DNA of 64,000 nucleotides from Metallyticus violacea. Taxonomy: Eukaryota; Arthropoda; Insecta; Mantodea; Metallyticidae. The notes beneath the pieces were generated by a model. The model worked only from the letters and a program-made list of their open reading frames with translations. It searched no databases and was not told the DNA's origin. Where the stretch lies: assembly GCA_030762175.1 (NCBI GenBank), contig CM060831.1:83180001-83244000 (forward strand). Direction: 5' to 3'. Shown piece after piece: positions 45,127-57,352 of the stretch. The translations under genes and the position numbers were made by a program. Within the stretch, counting starts at the first letter, position 1, and each line of letters begins with the position of its first letter.

Positions 45127-46374
45127 CGAGGGTAGGTCCATAAGTTTCCGGTCTCGCTTATAAGGATTATCGCCTTCACAAAACCTTATCTGGTGTCATA
45201 CTTTATCTGTTAAGTAAATAATTGCATCTATAACTGTGTTCAGTTGTTCAGATATAGTTACATTAAGAAGATTATGTGTTGAAGATTGTGACATGTTCAA
45301 AATAGAGTATGGAGCTGTTATTAAGTTCTTCAAAAAAGAAGGACATACCCCAAATGAAATAAAACAGCGATTGGACGGTGTATAGGGGGAGGCATACCCC
45401 CCATATTCTACCATAAAAGAAAGGGTCATACTTTTTAGAATGGGTCGAGAAAGCATTGAAGACGAATAGCGTACAGGTCGGTCCTTGGAGGTGCTCACTC
45501 CTGAAAACATCGCTCTTGTGGAAGGAGAAATTATGCAAGACCGGCGACTCAAAGTTACAGAAATAGTAGCAAAGTTGGGTTTTTCTAAAACACCAGTCTT
45601 TCGAATTATTCCTGAATATTTAAACGTGAATAAGGTTAGTGCAAGATGGGGGCCGGGACTTCTTTCCTCACTCCAAAAGCAGCAACACGTCATCTGTTGT
45701 CAGGCATTTTTGGAGCTCTGCCACGGTAACGAGAGAGAAGTTCTGTAAACCATTGTTACAGGAGATGAAATTATGATCCTCTACTATGATCCCTGTCCAA
45801 AAGAGAATCAATGGAGTGGCGTAAACCTGGCGAAGCACCGCCTCTAAAGGCCAAGGTCACTCAGTCAAGCAAGAAGATCATGCCCACAATCTTTTGGGAC
45901 TGTGAAGGAATATTCTTCATTGACTTCAAGGAGAGGAACACCACTGTAAATGGAGAGTACTATGGCCTACTTCACAGACTGCGTGCTTCCATCCAGGAGA
46001 GAAGGCGAGGAGGACAACGCGCCTGTGCACACAGCTCTTGTTGCAAAGGAAATTGTGAAGAAATGTGGCTTCAAGGAGATCGACCATCTACCCTACAGCC
46101 CAGATGTGGCTCCTAGTGACTATTTCCTCTTCTCAGAACTCAAGAAGGACCTTCGAAGGAAGAAAATTTAAGTGTGACGAAGAAGTGATGGATGCTGTTT
46201 ATGCTCATTTTGCATACAAGACTTCTGACTATTTTTTATGGGAGGGAGGGTGTTGAAATGTTAATTTAAAGATGTGAGAAGTGTATTCCAATAAAGGGTA
46301 ACTATATTGAAAAGTAAAATAGTTTTTGTCTTTATCATACCTAGAAAATGGTTAGGCCGGAAACTTATGGACCA
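45127..46374 (+). mobile_element. Mariner element 4 (DD34D), right end clipped
   Basis: Plus-strand copy with a perfect-looking left repeat (cgagggtaggtccataag) after TA at 45125-45126. The right repeat stops at ggaaacttatggacc. The transposase runs from about 45295 to 46315. The N-terminal half at 45485-45748 contains PENIALVEGEIMQDRRLKV. The catalytic part has WDCEGIFFIDFKERN (45811-46116) and DNAPVHTALVAKE then PYSPDVAPSDYFLF (45950-46171). A stop at 45470, a deletion of about 25 bp before the second Asp block and frameshifts make it inactive. Confidence 0.92.
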
Positions 46375-47032
46375 TAACCTTTATACCACCTGGGGGTAAT
46401 AATGATGAGGTCTTCAAAATAGAATTGTCCTTTTTAGCAATTTTACCGCATGTAATTACTTTACCCTTATTTCAGACCGATTTGTTTTTTAATTAATTAA
46501 TCGCTTACATAACATTCTCATGTTTCCTGAAATTTACCGCTCACATTCATGTTGACTTTTCCTTATCCATGTTTGAAGACGTACATATTAAGGACGGAAA
46601 AAAACCCACCAAAAATGCAAGGAATTAATAACATGTGCATAAAACATAAGTTATTAGAGCTTAACATAATTCACTTTTGGTGTTGATTCCTAAATGCATA
46701 ATCATGGCAGGTACCTCAGCTCAGTGACATGTCAATATTATTTTTGCGCAGCCTATAAAAGATGTAGGAGACAATGCATGGCAACTTTATAAACAAAAGC
46801 TTGACGACCAAGTAAGTCATGTCAGATTTTGAAGAATAACTACAAGAAAGTATTTATAAACATTGTGAATATGTATAGTTTAAACAAAATATTTTAGCAA
46901 TCACAAGAAGTAATAAGCAAAATTGTTATAACAATAAAAAAACTTAAACAGTTAAAAAGTCTTAAATGTCAGGTATTTAGTGTAGTTTATGTGAAAGTTG
47001 AAGGTATTGAAGAAGAAGCAGAAGAAGAAGAA

Positions 47033-47064
<32 letters not shown>

Positions 47065-47112
47065 AGAAGAAGAAAGCTATGCATGGAACGATAAACATAC
47101 ACCTTTAACGAA

Positions 47113-47156
<44 letters not shown>

Positions 47157-47694
47157 TGTCTACAGGTGGCACCAGTCTTATGGATTTGAACATTCCACGT
47201 GAACTAAACGATGGAAAGGGGGGGGGGAGTTTAGCAGTGTTGCTGTCTTTAACGCTAATACGTAATTAAAAAGAAAAAACTAGTTTTTTTTCTTTTTTCC
47301 GTGTTGAAAAGTAGAATTTGAACACACATAAAATTAAATATAATAAATTGAAAACGAGCATTTATACAAAAACAAACAGTGAATTTCAAACAACCTGGGA
47401 AAAGAAATAAATAAACAAATTAACTAATTTCAATATTTCTTAACGATAATGCAACAGTTGTATACTCCTTGTAGATTATTATGGTATTTCCAGAGTGTTG
47501 AATTGTTAATAATAATAATAATAATAATAATATAAAACTACGTGTAATTGTATTGCGAAATATATAACATTTATTGTTTAAATGTAGTAAATTCACTTCG
47601 TTGCATTCATAAATTATACCCATAGTGCAAATTAATGTTAAACAATTATTCTATTTTTTCATTTATATATATTACACTTTACTAAACAGTATTT
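46375..47694. other. Spacer with simple repeats
   Basis: About 1.3 kb, AT-rich. Simple repeats: (GAA)n at 47008-47075, (TA)n at 47119-47156, (AAT)n at 47507-47530. The Glu-rich and Ile-Tyr frames there are artefacts. No gene was recognised. Confidence 0.6.
47008..47156. repeat. (GAA)n and (TA)n microsatellites
   Basis: A GAA tract of about 65 bp and, 45 bp later, about 38 bp of TA. Confidence 0.95.
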
Positions 47695-48682
47695 TTAGTA
47701 TTTGATGTGTCTATCCTTGGCCTTAATTATACCATTTTCACTAATCCACTCATAGAGTCATTGAGTTTCTTACATAATCCACTTATTTCTGGGTCATGAA
47801 ATCACACTTTTATCACAGCACCAATAATCATTTCACTAGCGGTGCAGTCCATTTCCTAACCGTTTCTTGACAGTCACCCAAAGATTCTCTATAGAGTTGA
47901 GATTCGGTGAATTTCCAGGCCAGTCCAAGCCTTGAAAATAATTATTTGCCATAAACTCTTTTACATTCTTTGATGGCATGCATTATGTTGGAAAATCGCA
48001 TTTTCAATGTTCAGTTCCTCCGTCAATCTCTTCAGCCCTGGAACGGCTCTTTTCTCTAAAATTGCAATGTACTTGCCGCTGTTCATGATTGTGTCAATAG
48101 GAATCAACGTTTAGTGCCAGTATCCCAAAATATCTTTTATGTGAAACTACCGTCTGTTTGATGTGCTTCGGCGAGGTTTCCTCTCGCCGCTTCTGCTTAC
48201 ATGCGAGACGAACCCCTGGACTTCAAAATGACTTTCATCAAAAAACAATACCCTTCTCCACTCTTCTTGTTTACAATTCTGATATTTCATAGCCGATGCT
48301 CCTCTTTTGTTTTTGCTTCACAGGACACGACAATAGCTGTTTTCTGAGTTTTTCTTCCTTCTAAAAGCGCCTACGCACTGTTGAAGTATAGATTTTCACC
48401 CCTGCAGCCTCCAAATCTTTTTGTAAATCAAAACTGTTCTTTTCAGGATTAATTTTGTTGGTTCTGTTTATATAGGCACCATTTTTCCTGAACGTTTTTT
48501 TGTTTTTCAGTCACATCGTTCTTTTCTTTGGGGAGAAATTCACCTAATCTCATTTTTACTTCTAATTACATTATTAACAATACCTAAACTTACATTAAGT
48601 TCAACTGCTATCTGTCTGTGAGTCATATTACTAAATTCATGCAGGGTTATAACCTACTTCTCTTCTTAGATGTAATATTCAT
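47695..48682 (-). pseudogene. Tc1-like transposase, near full length but frameshifted
   Basis: The minus strand holds nearly the whole length of a Tc1-type transposase (about 329 codons; the family is usually about 340). It has a start MNITSKKRSR, a helix-turn-helix with SNMTHRQIAVELN (about 48640), RVLFFDES (first Asp, about 48232), HFEVQGFVSHV, AIFQHNACHQR (second Asp block; the Asp is His here), and DWPGNSPNLNSIENLWV (third residue Glu, about 47890-47940), ending before a TAA complement at 47695-47697. Frameshifts are present. I did not find the terminal inverted repeats. Read strictly it is dead, with the second catalytic residue replaced. Confidence 0.82.
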
Positions 48683-49085
48683 TATGAATAAAAATGTGCT
48701 TGCTAAATGAAACGTTAAAACAGCTAGAAACACAAGAAAATCGCTTAAATTCTTGTATAAACAATAAAAGCAATAACTACATTCATTATCTCAACAATGA
48801 GAGTCAATAATGTGGTGTAGAATTGGAGAGAAACAGTTATTAGCACTGAATAACTTATAAAACTAAATTTACCTGCTTGTTCACATTAATTCCCATAATA
48901 CGGTATTTATATAGAATGGAAACCTAAATCGCCACTTTGAACACATTCTAAACGAATGTTGCATTTATGACCACTTTTCGCAAGATGAAAAGGAATAAAC
49001 AACTATATTTGGACATAAATAAATTGTCACATATACGGGCGAGGGGTGTATTAAATTGGTAATTGGTCAAAATTATTATGTGAAC
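48683..49085. other. No recognisable feature
   Basis: About 400 bp, AT-rich; probably 5' flank of the Tc1-like gene. Confidence 0.35.
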
Positions 49086-49540
49086 AGTTAGTTTTAGTTG
49101 CTTGAATATTTTATATTCCTACATCGTCTAGTTGAATCAGAAAGTGCCAACTTAGTTACGTTCATTTGGTTTACCACTTCCGTTGACGGCTTAAAGAAAG
49201 GAATTTACCATGACGCAATCGTCCGCTTAGCAACAAGCAGATCCTTCCTACGCCTACGTGCCGTTTTCTCATTGGTCACTATAATTAAAGCTTAGGGCGT
49301 TGGTATACCATAATTGGCGAACACTACAACATTACGTAAGGCCCCCCTTAGGTGATTGCGAAGCTACATTACGTGGTGACAGAGCTTCAAGAAGTTGCTA
49401 AGCGGAAGATTGCGACAGGGTAAATTCTTTTAAACCATCAACGGAAGAAGTAAAGCAAATAAATGAAACTAATTAGCATTTTCTGATTCAACAAGACGAT
49501 GTGTAGGAATATAAAATATCAAGCAACAAAAACTGGGCAT
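49086..49540. mobile_element. Long-TIR MITE, copy 1
   Basis: Two arms of about 140 bp are inverted copies: gaatattttatattcctac ... ccgcttagcaac on the left, and gttgctaagcgg ... gtaggaatataaaatatc on the right. The outer ends are cagttagttttagttgc and the complement of gcaacaaaaactggg. The loop of about 150 bp has no coding capacity. The same sequence occurs at 58500-58810. Superfamily unknown; the CAGT ends and lack of a clear duplication leave it open. Confidence 0.8.
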
Positions 49541-50009
49541 TTATAAATGAAGAAATGTTTTTTCTAATGCGGATAAAAGTAGAAGGATAAGCGTTTACCG
49601 TCCATTTCTAATGCAAAGTTTAATAAAATTGTCACTTATTTTTAACAAAAAAATCTTCGTCCGTTTCGCGTAATTGGTAATACTTAAGTGGCATTCAAGG
49701 CGTTGCATTGCCCGCCAGTAGGTCATCTCATATCTGTATCTGATGTTTATAGGCCTAGAATAAACGGAAAACTTAAGGGGAAGAAAAGAGAGAAAAAAGT
49801 AAGAGCTTACTACGCAGTAAATCGAAGATAAATTAAATGATAAAAATGAGAATTATCTAAAACGTTTCTAACCGATCTTTCCTCCTTCCCTTTATCGTCT
49901 CTCCATGTGCTGACGCGGAGTCTTTGTGCTGTACAGGAATTGAGTGTAACAGTTCTGAGTGTTACACTGTATTAGTGCCGCTATAATGCGAAAAAGCCCT
50001 TATACTTTA
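49541..50009. other. No recognisable feature
   Basis: About 470 bp; nothing supported. Confidence 0.4.
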
Positions 50010-50600
50010 GCACACAGAATATTAATGTATGCTTTCTTTGTGACAACAGATGTGTGTAGAGAAGTGAGACGGCGGTTTATAGACAGATTCCCTGCTGTTT
50101 GTATTTAGGGAAAGAGGATCTGTTCTTGATAAGAAACTGAAAATAATGCGCCGTGTTCTTACAGAGGAAAAACTCGATGACAACGGAGAAAAGCTAGAAA
50201 CGCAGTCCAAAGAAATCTCTGAGAAAGCTTGCATAGAAATCAGAAATTTCATAAACCTCAAATTGGGATGCCAATAAACTTTTAAAATTAAAACCCTATA
50301 ACATAACTGTAGTTCAGGAATTGCAACCACTCGATAATATGAATAGTTAATTTCTGCAATTGGATATTGGGTAATGTTAATGTTAACTCCATTGACCCGC
50401 GTTTTTAATTTTTATTTTCGTACAAGGCGTGGTTTTATTTACATGGCCATGTGGCGACACGAAACAATAGATATTGGACTACAGAAAAACCCAATCTTGT
50501 ACACGAAATGCCATTGTATGACCAAAAAATTGGTTTTTGTTGTGCTGTAGAAATTCTATGCGCTTGATATTAAGGGGCTATGAATATCCTACTTCGCCGG
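50010..50600 (+). pseudogene. Tc1/mariner-type (DUF4817-like) transposase fragment
   Basis: The plus strand reads MRRVLTEEKLDDNGEKLE (about 50143), then with shifts KLLKLKPYNITVVQELQP (about 50276-50330) and, after a gap of about 60 bp, LHGHVATRNNRYWTTEKP and HEMPLYDQKIGFCCAV (50436-50550). These match the middle of the insect transposase family with the signature LTEEKLD...KPYKITVVQEL...NNRYWSTENP. The catalytic Asp blocks downstream are lost. Single-copy fragment. Confidence 0.65.
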
Positions 50601-51697
50601 CAACAGCGTGCTTACCGGAGGCAAGCAAATACCTATTAAGCCGGCCACGCGTCCTTTTGAATTAATTGAAGAATTATTCTGTCTCATTTATCTACGAATA
50701 TATAAGTCATACCTTGAATATCGAAGAATAAGACATTACCATAATTTCCCTATATATATATATATTTTTTTTATGGAAATTTTGCTCAGTTGTTTGCTCG
50801 CAGGTTAGAGATGATGTAGACAAGGTTCAACAACAGTTCAACCTTTGAAAGAAACTTCATCTTCAACTGCATGCAAGCATGATTCTCTTAAGGATGATAA
50901 ATCACCAGTCTTGGAACCCACAGGTCACAAACACGTCTCACATGGACATTTTCAGTTAACAACGTGATGGGGGTACCCAGTGAAATTTTCACAATTTCTA
51001 AAAGTGTTCTGAAATGTTATTCGACGATCCTCTGTCACAATGACAGCAGCGGCGTTAAAGTTTTCTGTTAGAACACAAACTGGAGCGTCAGGTCAACCTT
51101 CCTTTAAACATTTTAAACCATTTTCGAGCTGTGTTATAGGGAAGACAAACTTTCCAAAGGCCTCCTGTAACGTTACATAGACCCCAACTAAAGATTTGTT
51201 AATATGAAAGCGGAATGTCAGAGTAGCATCCTGTGGAATCGCCTATCACTTCCATTTTGCTATGGGCGGAACTGAACGTGTCTCAACTTGCGCACATCTC
51301 ACAAATTGGAACCGGAAGAGACAACAATGTAACTAACACCACGTGTTAATTACGCATTAAGATAATAAAGTTAAATTTCACAGCAAGAAATTATGCCTGA
51401 TAATTCTTTATTAAAAGCTCTCGTATAATGTCACAAAGTATTTTAAATACACTCTGCCAGCGTTGCACAAAATCTGCAACGTGCCAAGCAGCATTTCAAA
51501 TGCAGTTTCACTTTTGTTGCAAACTTGCCAATTAAGCGTAACTGGCTGACCTTATGAACAGTGTAGCAACTTTCGACAAGTGCATGTCTGGAGCAGGGCT
51601 GCCCAACATGTTTCACTAAAAGTAGCGAAAGTTGCTTGAAAAAGAAGCGAAAATGTAGAAATAGTAGCCAATATACATACATTCGATATTCATACTA
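50601..51697. other. Spacer with a doubtful mariner N-terminal remnant
   Basis: On the minus strand at about 51010-51290 broken frames read VTLQEAFGKF and later VIVTEDRRITFQNTF. This loosely fits the DNA-binding half of a mariner (EDRR block). No ends or catalytic motifs. A (TA)n run sits at about 50750-50764. Low confidence. Confidence 0.25.
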
Positions 51698-51703
51698 CAT
51701 ACG

Positions 51704-52000
51704 TTTTTTTGATTTGGTTTATTTACGGACGCTCTTTAACATCTCAGGTCATCAGCGTCCCATTCAACTCAGGGCGTGAAACGGCCGACAAATTTTGCTC
51801 AGAGGCCTCTTCTTTCAGGCTTGAGGTTCTTTTTCGTGCCGTAAATGTACGACAGGGACCCACGGCTTTACTTCCCTTCCGAAGGAAGCCATACTTAGGA
51901 TTTTTACGCCCGAAAAAATCCATTGATCCTGGCCGAGTATGAACCCGCGATCTTGGGTTTAGCAGGCAAGCATGGTTACCACTACACCACCAGGACCGAC
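51704..52000 (-). mobile_element. SINE B copy 11, full length
   Basis: Minus-strand SINE B, well preserved: tail tttgatttggtttatttac, body, and head accactacaccaccaggacc. A short acatac occurs on both sides. Confidence 0.9.
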
Positions 52001-52078
52001 ATACATACACATAATATGAATTTCGAGAATTATATTATTTGCAAAATAACGACATAATACATACAGCCTCTTAAATAT

Positions 52079-52080
52079 GA

Positions 52081-52112
<32 letters not shown>
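52079..52112. repeat. (ATT)n microsatellite
   Basis: About 34 bp of ATT units shortly after SINE B copy 11. Confidence 0.95.
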
Positions 52113-52113
<1 letters not shown>

Positions 52114-52296
52114 GGTTGTTAATATTATTCACTCTTATGTACATTTATTGGGAAATGCTTAACTAAGTTAAGTTTAAAGAGTTATGAAGGAGGAATAAAT
52201 GGACTTGAATGCTGTAAACACAGTATATTTAGCGAACAGTGTGTTTGGTATTAGTGATACATTTCAGTGACTGCTTGCACGTTATTTTATCATCCC

Positions 52297-52595
52297 ACGC
52301 GTGTAGTGGTTACCATACTTGCCTCCTACACCCAATAACATGGGTTCGAACCCGGCCAGCACCAATGGATTTTTTCGGGCGTAAAAATCCTAAGAATGGC
52401 TTCCTTCGGAAGGGAAGTAAAGTCGTGGGTCCCGTGTCGTACATTTACGGCACGAAAAAGAACCTCAAGCCTGAAAGAGAGGCCTCTGAGCAAAAATTAA
52501 TCGGCCGTTTCACGCCCTGAGTTGAATGGGACGCTGATGACCTGAGGTGTTAAAGAGCGTCCATAAACAAATCAAATAAATTAAAAAAAAAAAAT
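52297..52595 (+). mobile_element. SINE B copy 12
   Basis: Plus-strand SINE B whose first 10-15 bases are missing (begins gtgtagtggttaccatac). B box tgggttcgaacccgg, body and tail gcgtccataaacaaatcaaat, ending in an A run. No target duplication was found. Confidence 0.9.
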
Positions 52596-52692
52596 CACAC
52601 GGACACTAACTTTTCCCCAACCATTTCCCCTTCTGCCAGACCCAGGTCTAATCCATTAATGCAATTAAATTTCTGAGGACAAATTTTTTGGG

Positions 52693-52770
52693 ACCGCATC
52701 AGTTGTAGCCTTTGCGATTACCTACTAATTCGAAGGTCAGGTGTTCGATTCCGGTCAGGTCAAGTTGTAT
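52693..52770 (+). mobile_element. Degenerate tRNA-headed fragment (SINE-like)
   Basis: cgcatcagttgtagcc ... caggtgttcgattccgg has the order and spacing of A and B boxes but does not match families A, B or C. It is followed by a T-rich stretch. It may be a fourth, worn SINE. Confidence 0.35.
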
Positions 52771-53554
52771 GAATAATTTTTTTTGATTTATTTCGAAGTT
52801 TTTCCTTACCCTGAAAAGGTGAATAATAGATAACTTTAAGGCGCCATAGGACTCCGAGCTCGCCCTACAGTATTTAGGATAGACAGAGGGGGAGGACTAG
52901 TAGCCCAAAGAGTTGCAACAAACGGCCCAATGGTAAAAATTAGGGTAATCTTGATGAACAGTGCAACCCACTCATTTGTTTTATATTTCCCATGATGCAC
53001 GAGAGTTGCATATGGGTTTGTAAGAGTGAAACTGCTGGAGTCAAAGTAGAGTGTAACAGCAAATTGAAAACAGGCGCGAATGTAGTTATTTTTTCTCGGG
53101 CATTTCCTTTATGTGAAAGATAATTTATATGCACTGTTACATATGTGGGATTTTGCAAATTATTCTTTATGTTTTTAAAAGCAAGTAAATCTGCAATTTC
53201 GTCAGTTATGAGAAATGATGTTCTTTTCAACCACGGAAGATCGGCAAGTAGGGGACAAAAGATTGTACCCCAAATTATGGAATGGAAGCCCAAATAGTTA
53301 ACTTGTTGCAGCTGGTCTTGCAGATTGGGGAACGTGATTCCACGAGGGTGTTAGAGTGGCTGGCAGCCAGAAACAAACCATCGTCAACAAGGCAACCTGT
53401 ACCTTTTCACAGCAATCGCGGCAACAACCAACGACTCCTGTAGGAGCCACCAAATACATCACAAAAGAGCATCACTGGTTCTACAATGCGCGCACTTTCA
53501 GTGATCGTGTACTTTTATAATTGTTTGCGTGTGTTTGTGAGTATCGTGCTTGTA
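52771..53554. other. Unassigned, includes a 117-codon minus frame
   Basis: The minus frame 52940-53293 (start MGFHSIIWGTIFCPLLADLP) is the longest frame here that is not obviously transposon-derived. I recognise no domain and see no splice signals that would make it an exon. Status open. Confidence 0.3.
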
Positions 53555-54794
53555 TAAGAAGGTAGATGCATGAGTTTCCGGCATAACCATTTCCTAGGTG
53601 TGATACTTCACTTTTCAATAAAGTTACCCTTTATTGCAATACACTTCTCACATCTTTGAATTAACATTTCAATCTCCCCCACCCAAAACAGTCAGAAGTC
53701 TTATCTGAAAAATGGCCATAAACAGCATCCATCACTTCTTCGTTAAACTTAAATTTCCTTCCTCGAAGGTTCTTCTTGAGTTTTGAGAAGAGGAAATAGT
53801 CACTGGGAGCTAGATTTGGGCTGTAGGGTGGATGATCGATCTCCTTGAAGTCACATTTCTTCACAGCTTCCTTTGCAACAAGAGCTGTGTGCACAGGCGC
53901 GTTGTCGTGAAGAGGGCGCACCCCACACTCAGCTTTCCTCGCCTTTTCTCTTTGATGAAGCACGTAGTCTGTGCAGTAGGCCAGCATAGTGCACCCCATT
54001 TACTGTGGTGTTCCCCTCCTTGAAGTCAATGAAGAGTATTCCTTCACAGTCCCAAAAGATTGTGACCATGATCTTCTTGGTTGAGTGACCTTGGCCTTTA
54101 GAGGCGGAGCTTCGCCAGGTTTACGCCACTGCATTGATTCTCTTTTGGGCAAGGGATAATAGTAGAGGACCATAGTTTCATCTCCTGTAACAATGATTTG
54201 CAGAACTTCTCTCTCTCGTTGTCACGGCAGAGCTCCAAAATACCTCTGTGCTACTTTTGGAAATGAGGAAAGAAGTCTAGACACCCATCTTGCACTAACC
54301 TTATTCATGTTTAAATGTTCATGAATAATTCGAAGGACTGTTGTTTTAGAAAGACACAACCTTGCTGCTATTTCTGTAACTTTTAGCTATTTCTATAATT
54401 TCTCCTTCCACATGAACGATGTTTTCAAGAGTGAGCACCTCCAAGGGCCAACCTGCACACTCTTCGTCTTCAATGCTTTCTCGAGCCATTCGAAAAAATT
54501 ATTTTACGGTAGAATATGAGGGGGGTGCTTCCCCATATACACCGTCCAATCGCTGTTTAATTTCATTTGGAGTAAGTTCTTCTTTTGTGAAGAACTTAAT
54601 AACTGCTCGATACTCCATTTTGAACATGTCACAATCTTCTACACATAGCCTTCTTTATGTAACTATATCTGAACAACTGAACACAGTTACAGATGCAATT
54701 ATTTACTTAACAGATAAAGTATGACACCAGATAAGGATTTGGTGAAGGCGATAATCCTTATCGGCGAGGCCGGAAACTTATGGACCTACCCTCG
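53555..54794 (-). mobile_element. Mariner element 5 (DD34D)
   Basis: Minus-strand copy with high-end repeat ccggaaacttatggacctac followed by TA (54795-54796); the low-end repeat is diverged (ggtagatgcatgagtttcc). The transposase reads from about 54618 down to about 53640. The N-terminal half is fragmented (54419-54724 region) with about 20 bp deleted near 54390. The C-terminal frame 53661-53999 is good: LHDNAPVHTALVAKEAV and PPYSPNLAPSDYFLF, with 34 residues between the two Asp. Inactive from frameshifts. Confidence 0.92.
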
Positions 54795-55049
54795 TACCTC
54801 TCTTTTTCCCAGCTATTTTCATTGAAACATAAAAAACAAGTGACTTCTCAGATAGTTGGCTGAACAATTTTTGGATCTCTATAACCTCAAGTCTTTTCCT
54901 GACCTTCTTCCAGAAACCATTTTGGCTGGTTTCTCTTTTTCTCCATTAAACCCCTAAACCACATTACTGTCTAAATAATATCTCAGATTATTAACCCAAC
55001 CTGTGTTTTGTAAACTTGCTCTTGGTATTTTAAACATTGCTTTAATAAA

Positions 55050-56445
55050 TTATCAGCATGTAAGTTGAAATTCTGTACCAGCATTTAGAGCTCTATCCAT
55101 AAGAACTCCCTCTCTTGTTACTCTTCCCATGTCAATCTGAGTGACTTCATTTACTGCTGCTATTGGGAGTTCTACGACTTTCTTACAGAACATCCTATGA
55201 ACATGATCTACAACCTCCCAGGTGTTCTCAAGTCCCCAAATTTCAATACCATAAAGCATTGGGGCGTCAACCACCGAGCTGTACACCCTTTCCAGCCATT
55301 TCATCTCCATCTCAGATCTTTTACATAGGCACCTCTCACAGTCGTCATTACTGATTTCGTTTGTTTTCCCCCCATTTTCCTCCCGCGTCTATTTTTATTC
55401 CCAGGCACGTACAACACACACAACTCCATTTCTCATGTTTACTCAATTTAGTACCTCACTTAAATACTAGAATTGAGTTTTCCCTCTGTTTACCTTTAAG
55501 CCCATTCTATGCATTATTTATCTACCTCTTGTAATAACCGTTTTAACCCACTTATAGTAATGGAGCCTACTACCAAATCATCTGCAAAGAGAAGACCAGG
55601 GATGAGCAATTTATTTATTATCGACAAGAGATTGTTATTGTTGCTTATGATCTTCGATATATCGTCGATAAAACAAATTGAATAAATTTGGGCTTAGGTT
55701 ACAACCTTGCCTCAACCCCTTTTTTGCTGTACTTCCCTCATTATTGCCCTTTCTTCATATTTTATACAAAAAGTACTACCCTTATGCAATCCTTTTAGGA
55801 TGTAACCGTTTGTTTGCTAACCCCTTTCTTTGATAACTTGTGCCACAAACGTTTCCTCCCTATTAGATCAAAGTTTATCTAAATCAATAAGTGTCACATA
55901 AACGTTGTCTTTTTATATTTTTTAACATTTTTCCACTGTAGTTTTTTATAACAAATACATTATCAACCATCCGCCTTCCTTTCCTAAAGCCAATTTGAAA
56001 TCCTGAAAGAATATTATATTCTTCTACCCGTTTCTGCAACCTATCCGCCAATATTTCTGTATAGATTTTTCCTCACATTTGACAAAAGTGCTGTGCTCCT
56101 ATAGTCACTGGGTTTATCCAAGTCACCTTTATTTTATAAATTGGTTGCATAATTGCTTTTCTCCAACTTTCCGGTATGTATCTCTTAGCTTTCATCGTAT
56201 TAAATAAACATCAGCGTTAATACCTTGACTGGATTCATATCTCTACACCATTCTTTAAAAAAGTCCCCTGGTGAACCATCTACTGGTACTTTGTTTCCTG
56301 TTATTCTTTAAATGTGATTCAGTACTTCTCTCTCCGTTATGACTCAATCTAAAATATCTACATAGTTGCTTATTTCTGGAATCATCCTCCCTTTCATAGA
56401 GCTTCGACACTCAAGTTGAAAAATATCCTAACCATTCTTCCTGGT
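55050..56445 (-). mobile_element. Non-LTR retrotransposon (LINE) reverse transcriptase remnant
   Basis: Minus-strand broken frames run from about 56445 to 55053. In order: IPESWRKAIMQPIYK (about 56160), KIYTEILADRLQ and LSGFQIGFRKGRRMVDN (56070-55970), a QGCNLSPNLFNLF-type block (about 55700), LFADDLVVGS (about 55580, the F-A-D-D catalytic pair), and the C-terminal frame 55053-55310 with VDAPMLYGIEIWGLEN. These are the ordered blocks of a LINE ORF2 reverse transcriptase. The endonuclease and 3' UTR were not found. The clade is undetermined. This type of enzyme is what SINEs use for mobilisation; whether this family drives SINE A or B here is unknown. Confidence 0.85.
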
Positions 56446-57031
56446 TTATATTGCATTTACCGGGTTAGACCCATAAGTTTCCGGCCTCACTGATAAGGAT
56501 TACGCCTTCACAACACCCTTATCTGGTGTCATACCTTATCTGTTAAGTAAATAATTGCAGCTGCAACTGTGTTCAGTTGTTCAGATATAGTTGCATAAAG
56601 AAGGCTATGTGTAGAAGATTGTGACATGTTCAAAATGAAGTATTGACCTGTTATTAAGTTCTTCACAAAAGAAGATCTGACTCCAAATGAAATTAAACAG
56701 CGATTGGACGGTAGCACCCCCCTCATATTCTACCGTAAAAGAATGGACCTAACTTTTTCGAATGGGTCGAAAAAACATTGTAAAAAAGAGCGTGCAGGTC
56801 AGCCCTTGGAGGTGCTCACTCCTGAAAACATCGCTCTTGTGGAAGGAGAAATTATGGAAGACCGGCGGCTCAAAGTTACAGAAATAGCAGCAAGGTTGGG
56901 CCTTTATAAAACAACAGTCCTTCGAATTATTCATGAACACTTAAACATGAATAAGGTTAGTGCAAGATGGTGACTAGACTGCTTTCCTCAATCTAAAAGT
57001 AGCACCGAGGGATTTTTGGAGTTCTGCCGTG

Positions 57032-57339
57032 TTTTTTTTTTTTTTTTTTTTTTTTTGAGTAGTGTTTAACGCCCGTTTTCACTACTGAGGCACCACAGGC
57101 GGTGGACACTGGTGATACATGAGATGAAATGATAAATTGGGAAAGGATATTTTTTTTTTAAGGAAGGAAGCGTTCCAGGCCTAAGTTTAGGTACCTCCCC
57201 GGCATTTGCCAGTTATGAAGACTGAGGAAAACCTGGAAAAAACCCCAGTCAGGGAGGACGGTCCTGGCGGGATTCGAACCGCAGACCTCCCGCTCACGAG
57301 TCCGTGGTGCCTTAACGACCTCGGCCACCCGTGGCGGTT
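57032..57339 (-). mobile_element. SINE A copy 8 with 10-bp target duplication
   Basis: Complete minus-strand SINE A: T tract (57033-57055), tail complement tttaacgcccgttttc, body, B-box complement gggattcgaaccgc and head ctcggccacccgtggcgg. It is framed by ttctgccgtg at 57022-57031 and 57340-57349, so its borders within mariner element 6 are exact. Confidence 0.95.
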
Positions 57340-57350
57340 TTCTGCCGTGG

Positions 57351-57352
<2 letters not shown>

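Noticed and set aside
46991..47269. Glu-rich frame followed by Ile-Tyr repeat
   Set aside because: They translate the GAA and TA microsatellites.
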